From the NCBI RefSeq assembly GCF_001045445.1, contig NZ_LFNF01000005.1, positions 493,126 to 557,125 on the forward strand: 64,000 nt of DNA. The letters run 5' to 3'. Shown here one piece after another: positions 45,096-53,525 of the stretch. The stretch comes from Chryseobacterium sp. BLS98. GTDB taxonomy: Bacteria > Bacteroidota > Bacteroidia > Flavobacteriales > Weeksellaceae. A model generated the notes under the pieces. It was not told where the DNA came from and did not search any database. It saw only the letters and a list, made by a program, of their open reading frames with translations. A program made the position numbers and the translations under genes. Each line of letters begins with the position of its first letter. The stretch's first letter is position 1.

Positions 45096-46814
45096 TTAAT
45101 TCGGAACGATATCATTGGAAGAGGTGCTGTACAAACCTATGAGGCTTCCTGTAAAACCTCCAGCTATATCCGTAGAAAGTATATCTCCGGAAACGGATCC
45201 TCCAAGATTTTTATAACTCTTACCATCCACAGAATAATTAAAGCTATATTCATCTTTATCTGCTACCACCTGTAGTTTAACCGGCTTGGATAATGAAATC
45301 TTCTCGCTGGCGATCAGTTTTGATTCTCCTTTTTCTGTTCTTTCCAATACGATGTAGAAATCTTTATCCTTTTTTGTGATTCCAAAAACATAATTGAATG
45401 TTTCACTTTGATAGCAGGTAATTCCTGCCAGCTCTTTTTCTGATTTAGGTTTAAAATCCAAGGTTACAGAGGTTTCAAAATCTTCGTGCTGCAATCTGTG
45501 GAATAATGCCGAAACTGGAGCCAACGCTTTGATATTAGTCTCCATAGGATTCACTTTTACGCCATTTTTTGTGGCAGTAATGAAATTCTCACGTGGTCCG
45601 CGCATCGCAATCCATCGGAAATCAAGATTTTTATCGGTTAATTTATCGTTATAGGTAAAGTTTCCGTTCGGAAAAAATCCGTTTTGTCCAGTTTGATTCT
45701 GAACGCCTTGTGGCATTTTCAATTTTGGTTTCATCGGAACAAGGCCATTTTGGAATACAGGATACGTTCCGCTCCAGTCTACAGGAAGAATGAAAGTTTC
45801 ACGGCCTTTGGTAACACGGTTGTTTACATTCGGACGAATTGCTAAAAATACGCCATACCATTGCCCGTTCGGACCTTCCACCAAATCTGCGTGACCTGCC
45901 CAATCCACTTTTTCCTTTCTGTCTCTGGGAAAATATCTTTGCGTAAGAATTGGATTATTTTTAGCGGGAACAAACGGTCCCTTAGGAGAATCTGCCATAA
46001 AAATCACTTCACTATGGTTGCCTCCTGTTCCGCCTTCTGCACACATCAGGTAATATTTCCCTTTGTATTTGTACAAATGCGGACCTTCAATCCAGATTGG
46101 TTTTTGAGAAAGGTCGACTCCACCGTTTACGATAATTCTGTCTGAACCTGCGACAACCTGATCTTTTTCCAGATCGTAATCCCACATTTTAATAACGCGG
46201 TGTCCGTTGTATTGCTCGGTTCCTTTTGGTGGCGCATCGTTATGAACAATGTAAGCTTTTCCATCATCATCAAAGAAAATAGCAGGATCAATACCATCAA
46301 AATTCAGCTTCTGAACTTCGCTCCATCCTTTTGCCGGATCTTTGGTTTTTACAACCATATTTCCGATACCACCCGCAATCTGGGTAGTGATCATATAAAA
46401 GGTGTCGTTGTGTTTATTGTATTTGATATCAGGCGCATAGATCCCCTGCGACACACCTCCTTTTTCCACCTTAAGCTGAGAAGGTCTGTCGAGAACGTGC
46501 CCTACCTGCTTCCAGTTCACCAGATCTTTAGAAGTGAAAATCGGGACTCCCGGAAACATTGAAAATGAAGAATTTACTAGGTAATAATCTTCCCCTTTTC
46601 TGGTAATGCTGGGATCGGGGTAACAGCCCTGAAGAATCGGGGAATAGAACTCGTCCGGTTTAAGAGGGTTGTCATTATATATTTTATCGTTTCCATGGTA
46701 AGTAAAGTCTGAAAATGTCTGGGCAGAAATAGAAGTCACTGATAGCAAAGCTGCTGCTGCAATGACATGGGTTTTATTCCTGAGAAAAGCTAAATTCATT
46801 ATATTCTGTTTCAT
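45096..46814 (-). CDS. GH43 beta-xylosidase/arabinofuranosidase, two-domain form
   Basis: This 572-residue exported protein (signal peptide HVIAAAALLSVTSISAQ) has a GH43 propeller with D67 (CYPDPSI), D176 (GIDPAIF) and E243 (WIEGPHL) and a C-terminal beta-sandwich (about 385-570) that shapes the active site in XynB-like enzymes. It looks nearest to GH43_10, judged by eye. The first Met (46814) or the Met at codon 6 could be the start. It likely hydrolyses xylo-oligosaccharides or arabinose side chains in the periplasm. It is the first CAZyme after exuT, with a 144-bp gap. Confidence 0.9.
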   Translation of the reverse strand: MKQNIMNLAFLRNKTHVIAAAALLSVTSISAQTFSDFTYHGNDKIYNDNPLKPDEFYSPILQGCYPDPSITRKGEDYYLVNSSFSMFPGVPIFTSKDLVNWKQVGHVLDRPSQLKVEKGGVSQGIYAPDIKYNKHNDTFYMITTQIAGGIGNMVVKTKDPAKGWSEVQKLNFDGIDPAIFFDDDGKAYIVHNDAPPKGTEQYNGHRVIKMWDYDLEKDQVVAGSDRIIVNGGVDLSQKPIWIEGPHLYKYKGKYYLMCAEGGTGGNHSEVIFMADSPKGPFVPAKNNPILTQRYFPRDRKEKVDWAGHADLVEGPNGQWYGVFLAIRPNVNNRVTKGRETFILPVDWSGTYPVFQNGLVPMKPKLKMPQGVQNQTGQNGFFPNGNFTYNDKLTDKNLDFRWIAMRGPRENFITATKNGVKVNPMETNIKALAPVSALFHRLQHEDFETSVTLDFKPKSEKELAGITCYQSETFNYVFGITKKDKDFYIVLERTEKGESKLIASEKISLSKPVKLQVVADKDEYSFNYSVDGKSYKNLGGSVSGDILSTDIAGGFTGSLIGLYSTSSNDIVPN

Positions 46815-46880
46815 TGTTATTCTTTTTTATAGTTTTTTAATATTCATTCTTTGGTATCTGTTATTTTTTATAACTTTTTT

Positions 46881-46945
46881 AACGCTGAGTCAGCAAGTTT
46901 TTTGACTTCTTTTTTAAGGTTCGCAAAGGCGTTACACTCAGCAAA
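46881..46945. repeat. Inverted-repeat spacer element between exuT and GH43
   Basis: GCTGAGT (46884-46890) pairs with ACTCAGC (46936-46942) around a core with TTCGCAAAGGCGTT, a sequence type recurrent in flavobacterial spacers. It may fold and terminate exuT transcription, but the T-run is weak. Confidence 0.4.
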
Positions 46946-46958
46946 AAGCACTAATTTT

Positions 46959-48233
46959 TTAAACGGTTTTCTTCCGGTTGATTATTTTAATCAATCCCCA
47001 GGCTGTAACGTACGATATCCCGGCTATGAAAAATATGATGTTGTAGCCACCGTTAATATTTCCTGATTTTTTAAAGGCATCGAGAATGATTCCTATAAAA
47101 AGCGGAAAAATAATTCCTGCCGCTGAACCCAACATACCGCCAAATCCTATCACAGAGCTTACATAATGATTAGGCAGATGATCTCCGACCGTGGTCATAA
47201 GATTGGCTCCCCACCCCTGATGTGCCGCTGTGGCAAGGGCAATAATAAGGGTAATCACCCACATATTATCTACGTATTTTGAGAACATGACCGGAACCAC
47301 CATCAGAGCAAACAGCAACATCGTAAAGCTTCTGGCTCTTCCGATCGCCCAGCCTTTTCTGATCAGGAATGATGAAAGATAGCCTCCGCCAATACTTCCG
47401 ATTGTAGTTCCACTGTAAATAATGATCAAAGGAATGGAAGGTTTTGTTAAATCCATTTTGAACACATCTGAGAAATACGCCGGTAACCAGAACATGAAGA
47501 AATACCAGATAGGATCGGTTAATATTTTACCGATAGCGAATGCCCATGTTACTTTATATTTGAGTAATTCCGATAAAGGAACTTTGGTTTTTTCCTGGTT
47601 TTTTTTATCCTGATCACTTTTTATATATTGCAGCTCTTCCTTGCTGAGTTTTTTTGTTTTTTCCGGTATGGTGTAGAATTTCCACCAAAGAATAATCCAA
47701 ACCATGCCTAAAGCACCGATCCATACAAAAGTCTGCCTCCAGCCGTAATGTCCCAGAATGAACGGAACCAGCAGCGGTGCTAAAATAGCTCCCACAGTTG
47801 CCCCAGAATTGAAAATCCCTGTTGCCAATGCTCTTTCTTTTTTCGGAAACCATTCAGCGACTGATTTTATGGCGGCAGGAAAGTTTCCGGCCTCACTGAT
47901 GCCCAAAGTGCTTCTCGCAATGATAAACCCAATGGTACTTTTTACAAAACCATGCCCTATAGAAGCAAGACTCCATACAATAAGGGAAACAGCATACCCG
48001 ATTTTGGTTCCCACCCTGTCTATAAACCTTCCCATCGCCATATAACCGATGGCATAAGTGGTTGTAAAGGCCATTACGATGTAGCTGTAATCTTTTTCGT
48101 CCCAGCTGAATTCTTTTTCCAGAACAGGTTTCAGCAAGCCCATTACCTGACGGTCAAGATAATTGATCGTAGTGGCAAGAAAAACGAGAGACAGCATCCA
48201 CCATCTTATATTGCGGTTTTTAGGAGCCTGCAT
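46959..48233 (-). CDS. exuT: MFS hexuronate transporter (ACS family, ExuT-like)
   Basis: This 424-residue inner-membrane MFS permease has 12 predicted helices. Typical ACS-family features are NYLDRQVMGLLKP in helix 1, GRFIDRVGTKIGY in loop 2-3 and a GISEAGNFPAAIKSVAEWFP block. It would import glucuronate or galacturonate by proton symport. It is the last gene of uxaC-kdgK-kdgA-exuT, only 4 bp from kdgA. Substrate is inferred from the operon; it matches release of glucuronate by GH67 and GH115. Confidence 0.92.
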   Translation of the reverse strand: MQAPKNRNIRWWMLSLVFLATTINYLDRQVMGLLKPVLEKEFSWDEKDYSYIVMAFTTTYAIGYMAMGRFIDRVGTKIGYAVSLIVWSLASIGHGFVKSTIGFIIARSTLGISEAGNFPAAIKSVAEWFPKKERALATGIFNSGATVGAILAPLLVPFILGHYGWRQTFVWIGALGMVWIILWWKFYTIPEKTKKLSKEELQYIKSDQDKKNQEKTKVPLSELLKYKVTWAFAIGKILTDPIWYFFMFWLPAYFSDVFKMDLTKPSIPLIIIYSGTTIGSIGGGYLSSFLIRKGWAIGRARSFTMLLFALMVVPVMFSKYVDNMWVITLIIALATAAHQGWGANLMTTVGDHLPNHYVSSVIGFGGMLGSAAGIIFPLFIGIILDAFKKSGNINGGYNIIFFIAGISYVTAWGLIKIINRKKTV

Positions 48234-48237
48234 TGAG

Positions 48238-48870
48238 TTATTGATTAAGTTGTTGTAGTAAATTTGTTGTTTTCAGAGTCAGTTCTTCTTCATTAACATC
48301 TTTTCCGATGAGTGAGCTTCCCAACCCTGCTGCTATGGCTCCGCCATTAAGCCAATCCATAATATCTTCAAATTCTGCATTGATTCCTCCGGTGGGCATG
48401 AAATTCATTCCCGGGAAAACAGGCTGTACCGATTTGATATAGTTCTTTCCTAAAGCATCAGCCGGGAATATTTTAACCAGTTTTAAACCGTTCTGATAGG
48501 CAATATTGATATCAGTAGGGGTAAAACAACCCGGAATCAGAAGGATATTTTTTTCGAGAGCATGCTGTACCAATGCTTCACTGATGACCGGTGTAATGAT
48601 GAAATCTGCATTTACTTGAGCATAATCATCCATTTCCTGTACGTTTTTTACGGTTCCTATTCCTAGCAAAAGACCAGGAAATTCTGTATGGAAAATTTCT
48701 TTCAGCTTAGTGAAATTTTCCAGTGCCTGATGACCTCGGTTGGTATATTCTATCACACGGATCCCTGCTTCGTATAAAGCTTTTATGATATTTTTTGAGA
48801 CTTCAAACGATTCGTTATAGAATAACGGAACGATTTTCTGGTCTTTTATTTTTTGTAGTATTTCACTCAT
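48238..48870 (-). CDS. kdgA: 2-keto-3-deoxy-6-phosphogluconate (KDPG) aldolase
   Basis: This 210-residue class I aldolase cleaves KDPG to pyruvate and glyceraldehyde-3-phosphate in the cytoplasm. The Schiff-base lysine is K133 in LVKIFPADALG, the same number as in E. coli Eda; PGCFTPTD and EYTNRG are conserved active-site strands. It overlaps kdgK by 4 bp (ATGA) and precedes exuT by 4 bp. It carries out the final step of the uronate branch. Confidence 0.95.
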   Translation of the reverse strand: MSEILQKIKDQKIVPLFYNESFEVSKNIIKALYEAGIRVIEYTNRGHQALENFTKLKEIFHTEFPGLLLGIGTVKNVQEMDDYAQVNADFIITPVISEALVQHALEKNILLIPGCFTPTDINIAYQNGLKLVKIFPADALGKNYIKSVQPVFPGMNFMPTGGINAEFEDIMDWLNGGAIAAGLGSSLIGKDVNEEELTLKTTNLLQQLNQ

Positions 48871-49865
48871 AATTTTTCGATATTAATGCTGTCATCAATG
48901 GTATCTCCCTTTACAAAAAGCTTTTTAAAAGCAACTTTTGTAGCATCCTCAAGGATCTGCTGATCAGGATTTCCCTTTAAAATTCCATGAATTAGAGCGG
49001 CCATGAAAGAATCACCGCTTCCTACCCTTTCTTCAATTTTATCTGAATTATATTTTTCTGAAACCAGAAGCTGCTCATCAGTAAATAAGGTGGCAAAATA
49101 ATTGACCTTTTCCCCGTTTGTGAAGCGGAATGTATTGGCAATTTTTTCTACATCCGGGAACTGTTTCCTAATTTCCAAAGCTGTTTTTTCGGCCTGTCTC
49201 AGAAGATTTTCGTCATCAAAATTTCCGTTAAGCTCATATTCGACGGGAATATTCAGGAACTGCTCAACAGACCAGATATTTCCCATAAGGACATTGACAA
49301 AAGGCATCAGTTCTCTGATTATATGAGGATTCTGATTCTGCCAAAGCAATGCCCTGTAATTCAGATCGAGAGATACTGTAATATCTCTGTTTCTGGCTTC
49401 TTTCATGATATGTAAACATTTCCGGAATGCATTTTCACTCAGAGCCGGTGTGATGGTACTGATATGCAGCCATTTTACTCCTGAAAATATTTCATCATCA
49501 CTGAACGTTTCAAAATCCGATTGGGTAAAAACAGACGGAAATCGGTCGTAAACCACTGAAGCATTCTGCATATCGCCATCCGAAGAAAGATAAAAAGTTC
49601 CTATTCTTCCCTGAGTTTTTTCTGCAAGGACCTCTATTCCTTTATTTTTAAGTTGAAATTCCAGCTGGTTTCCTACAAAATTCTCAGGTAAAGCTGATAA
49701 TAATTTCACAGAATTCTTCCATTGGGAAAGTGCTGCCGCTACATTGTATTCAGCACCGCCCACGTAAATCTTCATAGACTGCTCATTGAGCCAGTTTCCT
49801 TCGGAATCCGGAGCAAAATGGAGAAGCAGTTCCCCAAAACATAGTATTTTAGCTGAATCCTGCAT
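48867..49865 (-). CDS. kdgK: 2-keto-3-deoxygluconate kinase (PfkB family)
   Basis: This PfkB-type kinase of 332 residues phosphorylates KDG to KDPG. The N-terminal ILCFGELLLHFAPD and the signature GSGDSFMAALIHG (catalytic base Asp) are clear. The start is placed at ATG 49865 (MQDSAKILCFG); the longer frame would use a TTG at 49880 and overlap uxaC. With the ATG the gap to uxaC is 4 bp, and the end overlaps kdgA by 4 bp. Confidence 0.94.
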   Translation of the reverse strand: MQDSAKILCFGELLLHFAPDSEGNWLNEQSMKIYVGGAEYNVAAALSQWKNSVKLLSALPENFVGNQLEFQLKNKGIEVLAEKTQGRIGTFYLSSDGDMQNASVVYDRFPSVFTQSDFETFSDDEIFSGVKWLHISTITPALSENAFRKCLHIMKEARNRDITVSLDLNYRALLWQNQNPHIIRELMPFVNVLMGNIWSVEQFLNIPVEYELNGNFDDENLLRQAEKTALEIRKQFPDVEKIANTFRFTNGEKVNYFATLFTDEQLLVSEKYNSDKIEERVGSGDSFMAALIHGILKGNPDQQILEDATKVAFKKLFVKGDTIDDSINIEKL

Positions 49866-49869
49866 GGTA

Positions 49870-51288
49870 TTAGAGTTCAAAATAATTTTTTGTATTGTGA
49901 TAACAGATATCCTGAATGATCTTTCCTACCCATCTTTCATCGTCAGGAAGAAGACCTCTTTCCATTTCACTTCCGAACAGATTGCACAAAAGCCTTCTGA
50001 AATAATCATGTCTTGAGAATGACAGCAGGCTCCGGGAATCGGTCAACATCCCTACAAAAGTGCTGATGAGACCAATATTAGAAAGTGTATTCATCTGTTT
50101 GGTCATCCCGTCGAGCTGATCGAGAAACCACCAGGCTGCTCCAAACTGTACTTTGGATTTGATCCTGCCCTCATTGAAATTTCCGGCAAGGGATGCAAGA
50201 ACTTCGTTAAATGCCGGGTTCAGATTGTAAATAATGGTTTTGGCCAGTTTTCCTTCTGTATTCAGTGCATCAAGCAAAATGCTCAACCGCTGTGCATAAT
50301 ATGGTTCACCAATGGCATCATACCCTGCATTGGTACCCATTTTTCTGAGCATTTCAGAATTGTTGTTTCTGGTTGCTCCTACATGAAACTGCTGTACCCA
50401 GCCTTTTTCTGCATACATTTTGCAAAGCTCTTTCAATAAATAGCCTGAAAGCGCTTCCGGATCAGAAAATGATGCAAGATTGCCCTTCAGAAATTCAGAA
50501 AACTCTTTTTCAAGGTTATGATTCCATTTTGTAGTATCCGGGAAATATTCAAAGCCGTGATCGGCAACTTTTGCTCCTGCTTCCGCAAAATAATGGATTC
50601 TGGACTGAAGCGCATTCAACAGATCGGAAACAGAGGTGATTGAAAATCCGCAGACCTTTTCAAGTTTCCTGATTCCTGAAAGATATTGTTCAGGATTAAT
50701 CATATTAATATAGGAATCAGGGCGGAAAGCCGGAAGAACAGCCGTTTTAAAGCTGCTGTTTTTTAAAGCCTTATGATGAATCAGATCATCAGCAGGGTCA
50801 TCCGTAGTGCATAAAGCTTCTACCTTAAAATTTTTAATGATGGATTGGGGTAAAAAAGCGGATGTCTGAAGACTTTCATCCATCTGATGGTACACAGCAT
50901 CTGCGTTTTCCGGTGACAGGTATTCGCTGATTCCAAAAGGTTTTTTGAGTTCCAGATGAGTCCAGTGAAATAAGGGATTACGAAGGGTGTAAGGCACTAC
51001 TTCTGCCCATTTCCTGAATTTTTCCTGGTCTGAAACTTTTCCGGAAATAAACTGTTCATCAATGCCAAAATTTCTCATGGCTCTCCATTTGTAATGATCG
51101 CCATCCAGCCAGATAGCCGTCGGAGATCGGAAATTCTGATTGGCAGAAATAACGTCCGGCTCAAGATGATTATGATAATCTATTACCGGCATGTCTTTAG
51201 CATAGCCGAAATACAGGTTTTCCGCCTTTGCTGATTCCAGCAGAAAAGATTCTCCGAAAACTTCTTTATTTTTAATGGAATTACTCAT
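49870..51288 (-). CDS. uxaC: Uronate isomerase (glucuronate/galacturonate isomerase)
   Basis: This 472-residue amidohydrolase-fold enzyme converts D-glucuronate to D-fructuronate. MPVIDYHNHLEP carries the first metal-binding histidines; later blocks include WTHLELKKPFGI, FHVGATRNNN and TDSRSLLSFSRHDYFRR. It starts a compact uxaC-kdgK-kdgA-exuT operon preceded by the terminator of uxuA-uxuB. It links glucuronate cut from xylan side chains to central metabolism. Confidence 0.96.
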   Translation of the reverse strand: MSNSIKNKEVFGESFLLESAKAENLYFGYAKDMPVIDYHNHLEPDVISANQNFRSPTAIWLDGDHYKWRAMRNFGIDEQFISGKVSDQEKFRKWAEVVPYTLRNPLFHWTHLELKKPFGISEYLSPENADAVYHQMDESLQTSAFLPQSIIKNFKVEALCTTDDPADDLIHHKALKNSSFKTAVLPAFRPDSYINMINPEQYLSGIRKLEKVCGFSITSVSDLLNALQSRIHYFAEAGAKVADHGFEYFPDTTKWNHNLEKEFSEFLKGNLASFSDPEALSGYLLKELCKMYAEKGWVQQFHVGATRNNNSEMLRKMGTNAGYDAIGEPYYAQRLSILLDALNTEGKLAKTIIYNLNPAFNEVLASLAGNFNEGRIKSKVQFGAAWWFLDQLDGMTKQMNTLSNIGLISTFVGMLTDSRSLLSFSRHDYFRRLLCNLFGSEMERGLLPDDERWVGKIIQDICYHNTKNYFEL

Positions 51289-51356
51289 TATATACTTTTA
51301 CAATCCTGGATTTTTATTCTCTTTAAGTATTCTGATTTATGAAAGTCTGCATTTTT

Positions 51357-51392
51357 AAAAACAGGGCCATGAATGAAACCATTAAGGCCCTG
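51357..51392 (-). terminator. Rho-independent terminator between uxuB and uxaC
   Basis: On the minus strand CAGGGCC (51392-51386) pairs with GGCCCTG (51368-51362), followed by a run of T residues (51361-51355). It lies 26 bp after the SDR stop codon, so uxuA-uxuB ends here and uxaC needs its own promoter. Confidence 0.75.
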
Positions 51393-51417
51393 CTCACTGC
51401 ATATGAAGAAATTATTT

Positions 51418-52233
51418 TTATACTCCGCTAAAGGCACTGAAGCCTCCGTCAACAGGAATCAGTGCTCCTGTGATAAAGCTTGCTGCATCCGAACATAGAA
51501 ACTGTACAACACCGTTCAGCTCTTCCACTTCCCCAAATCTCTGCATGGGTGTTTTAGCCATTACTTTTTTACTTCTGTCCGTCAAACTCCCATCCGGATT
51601 CAGGAGAATAGAACGGTTCTGATCCCCGATGAAAAACCCTGGTGCCACGGCATTTACCCGTATTTTATCTCCGAATTTCAATGCCAGGTCAGATGCAAGC
51701 CATTGGGTAAAATTGGTAATTGCGGATTTGGCGGCAGAATATCCGGCTACTCTTGTAATTGCTGAATACGCTGCCATGGAAGAAATATTAATAATGTTTC
51801 CACTTCCCTGCTCAGCCATTATCTTTCCGAAAACATAGCTCGGGTGAACAGTTCCGTTGATATTAAGGTCGGTAACCTCTGCCCATCCCTTCATATCCAT
51901 ATCAAAAAAAGACTGTTCCGGAGATAAGGTTGCTGCCGGAATATTTCCGCCGGCTATATTGAGCAGAATATCAATACTGCCATATTTTTCTTTTATTTTC
52001 ACAGAAGCAGCTTCAAGGCTTTTAATATCCATCACATTGGCTTCTAAAGCAAGTGCATCTCCTCCTAAATCTGTCAGTTCTTTTACACGGGCATCCAGTG
52101 TTTCCTGGTTTCTTCCCAGTGCGACAACTTTTGCTCCGGCTTCTATAAAACTTTTCGCAAGGCTGCCTCCTAAAACACCTGAAGCCCCTGTAATGACTGC
52201 TACTTTGTTTTTAATACTAAACAGGTCTTTCAT
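51418..52233 (-). CDS. uxuB: SDR-family D-mannonate oxidoreductase (fructuronate reductase)
   Basis: This 271-residue short-chain dehydrogenase has the NAD(P)-binding TGASGVLG (15-22), NIAGG and catalytic S151, Y165 and K169 (YSAAKS). It is not related to the long-chain UxuB of E. coli, but SDR proteins beside uxuA in Bacteroidetes are taken as the functional replacement that reduces fructuronate to mannonate. It lies 31 bp after uxuA and is closed by a terminator. The function is inferred mainly from context. Confidence 0.82.
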   Translation of the reverse strand: MKDLFSIKNKVAVITGASGVLGGSLAKSFIEAGAKVVALGRNQETLDARVKELTDLGGDALALEANVMDIKSLEAASVKIKEKYGSIDILLNIAGGNIPAATLSPEQSFFDMDMKGWAEVTDLNINGTVHPSYVFGKIMAEQGSGNIINISSMAAYSAITRVAGYSAAKSAITNFTQWLASDLALKFGDKIRVNAVAPGFFIGDQNRSILLNPDGSLTDRSKKVMAKTPMQRFGEVEELNGVVQFLCSDAASFITGALIPVDGGFSAFSGV

Positions 52234-52264
52234 TTACTTTTTACTATTTTATTACAAACGCAGA

Positions 52265-53440
52265 TTAATTTTTCTGTAATTCTGACTGGACTGCTGCCAT
52301 TACTCCTTCGATCTGGCCTAATGCCAGCATTCTTCCTAAAAATGAATAGCCGGGATTATACCCTTTGTCAATATCTTCTGCTAAAAGTCTTCCGTGGTCA
52401 ATTCTCATAGGAAGATCGGGGGTTTCTTTTTCGAAGACACGGATTACTTCAATGAGCTTACCTCTTCCCCCAAGATGATGAGCCTCGATAAAATCACCGT
52501 TTTCAAAGACATTTGTGCTTCTCAGGTGAACGAATTTGGTTCTGTGGGCAAACTTCTGTGCCAGTTCCGGAACATCATTCTGAAGATTAGCGCTTAAAGA
52601 TCCGGCGCAGAACGTCAATCCGTTGTGAGGGTTATCAACTGCTTTCAGAAGCCAGTCGATATCTTCTTCATTGGTTACTATTCTTGGTAATCCCAGCAAT
52701 GAAAAAGGTGGATCATCGGGATGTACACACATCTGGATATTCCATTTTTCGCAGACAGGCATTATTTTTTCAAGGAAATATCTCATGTTCTCACGAAGTC
52801 TGTCTTTATCGATTCCATGATACAATGCCAATAACCTTTTGAACTTTTCTACAGGATTTGATTCGCCTTCTTTGATATTTCCGTTCACAAATCCCTGTGT
52901 TTTTACAATGACTGAGTCTATCAGCTCATTATTATCTTTTTGCGTTAAGGTATTTTTTAATTCTTCTACTTTCTGAAGAATCTCTGCGGTATAATCGTTT
53001 TCTGCTCCTTCTCTTTTAAGAATATGAATTTCGAAGTAGGCAAACTTGGCCTTGTCAAAATAAAGTGATGATGAGCCGTCTTCCCATTCATGAAAGAGAT
53101 CGGTTCTTGCCCAGTCGAGGACAGGCATAAAGTTGTAGCAAACTGTTGTAACTCCTGTTTTACCCAGATTTTCAAGGCTTGTGATATAGTTTTCTATTAA
53201 AGAGTCACGGTCTTCACCTCCGTATTTGATGGCTTCGCTCACGGGAAGACTTTCAACAACAGACCAGCGAAGTCCGTGGCTTTCTATATAGTTTTTATAA
53301 TCATTGATGGCCTCCAGATTCCAGATTTCTCCGTTTGGGATATCATGCAGGGCGGAAACAATTCCTTCTACTCCGATCTGACGAAGTGTGCTCAGTTTTA
53401 TTTTGTCTTTTTTGCCAAACCAGCGCCAGGTTTTTTCCAT
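52265..53440 (-). CDS. uxuA: D-mannonate dehydratase
   Basis: This 391-residue TIM-barrel enzyme dehydrates D-mannonate to 2-keto-3-deoxygluconate. The N-terminal KTWRWFGKKD, central MCVHPDDPPFSLLGLPRIV and late HLRSTN and RIDHGR blocks are diagnostic. Typical UxuA length. It is the first gene of uxuA-uxuB and lies 85 bp downstream of susD, with a weak hairpin in that gap. Confidence 0.97.
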   Translation of the reverse strand: MEKTWRWFGKKDKIKLSTLRQIGVEGIVSALHDIPNGEIWNLEAINDYKNYIESHGLRWSVVESLPVSEAIKYGGEDRDSLIENYITSLENLGKTGVTTVCYNFMPVLDWARTDLFHEWEDGSSSLYFDKAKFAYFEIHILKREGAENDYTAEILQKVEELKNTLTQKDNNELIDSVIVKTQGFVNGNIKEGESNPVEKFKRLLALYHGIDKDRLRENMRYFLEKIMPVCEKWNIQMCVHPDDPPFSLLGLPRIVTNEEDIDWLLKAVDNPHNGLTFCAGSLSANLQNDVPELAQKFAHRTKFVHLRSTNVFENGDFIEAHHLGGRGKLIEVIRVFEKETPDLPMRIDHGRLLAEDIDKGYNPGYSFLGRMLALGQIEGVMAAVQSELQKN

Positions 53441-53470
53441 AATTTTTAAAATTTAATTCAGTTAAACAAA

Positions 53471-53490
53471 GCAGGTGCTTTCACACCTAC
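53471..53490 (-). terminator. Weak hairpin between susD and uxuA
   Basis: AGGTG (53473-53477) and CACCT (53484-53488) form a short stem with a 6-nt loop, followed on the minus strand by a T-rich stretch. It could partly terminate or attenuate transcription after susCD. Confidence 0.35.
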
Positions 53491-53525
53491 TCTGTTACTG
53501 ATATGAATGTCGAATAAAATTTAAA

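Noticed and set aside
46815..46958. Possible tRNA or small RNA gene
   Set aside because: The paired segments do not form a cloverleaf; the sequence matches the repeat style seen in other spacers.
51418..52233. SDR annotated as gluconate or 3-oxoacyl-ACP reductase
   Set aside because: The position between uxuA and the uxaC operon, with no other fructuronate reductase in the pathway, makes mannonate oxidoreductase more likely, though sequence alone does not prove it.
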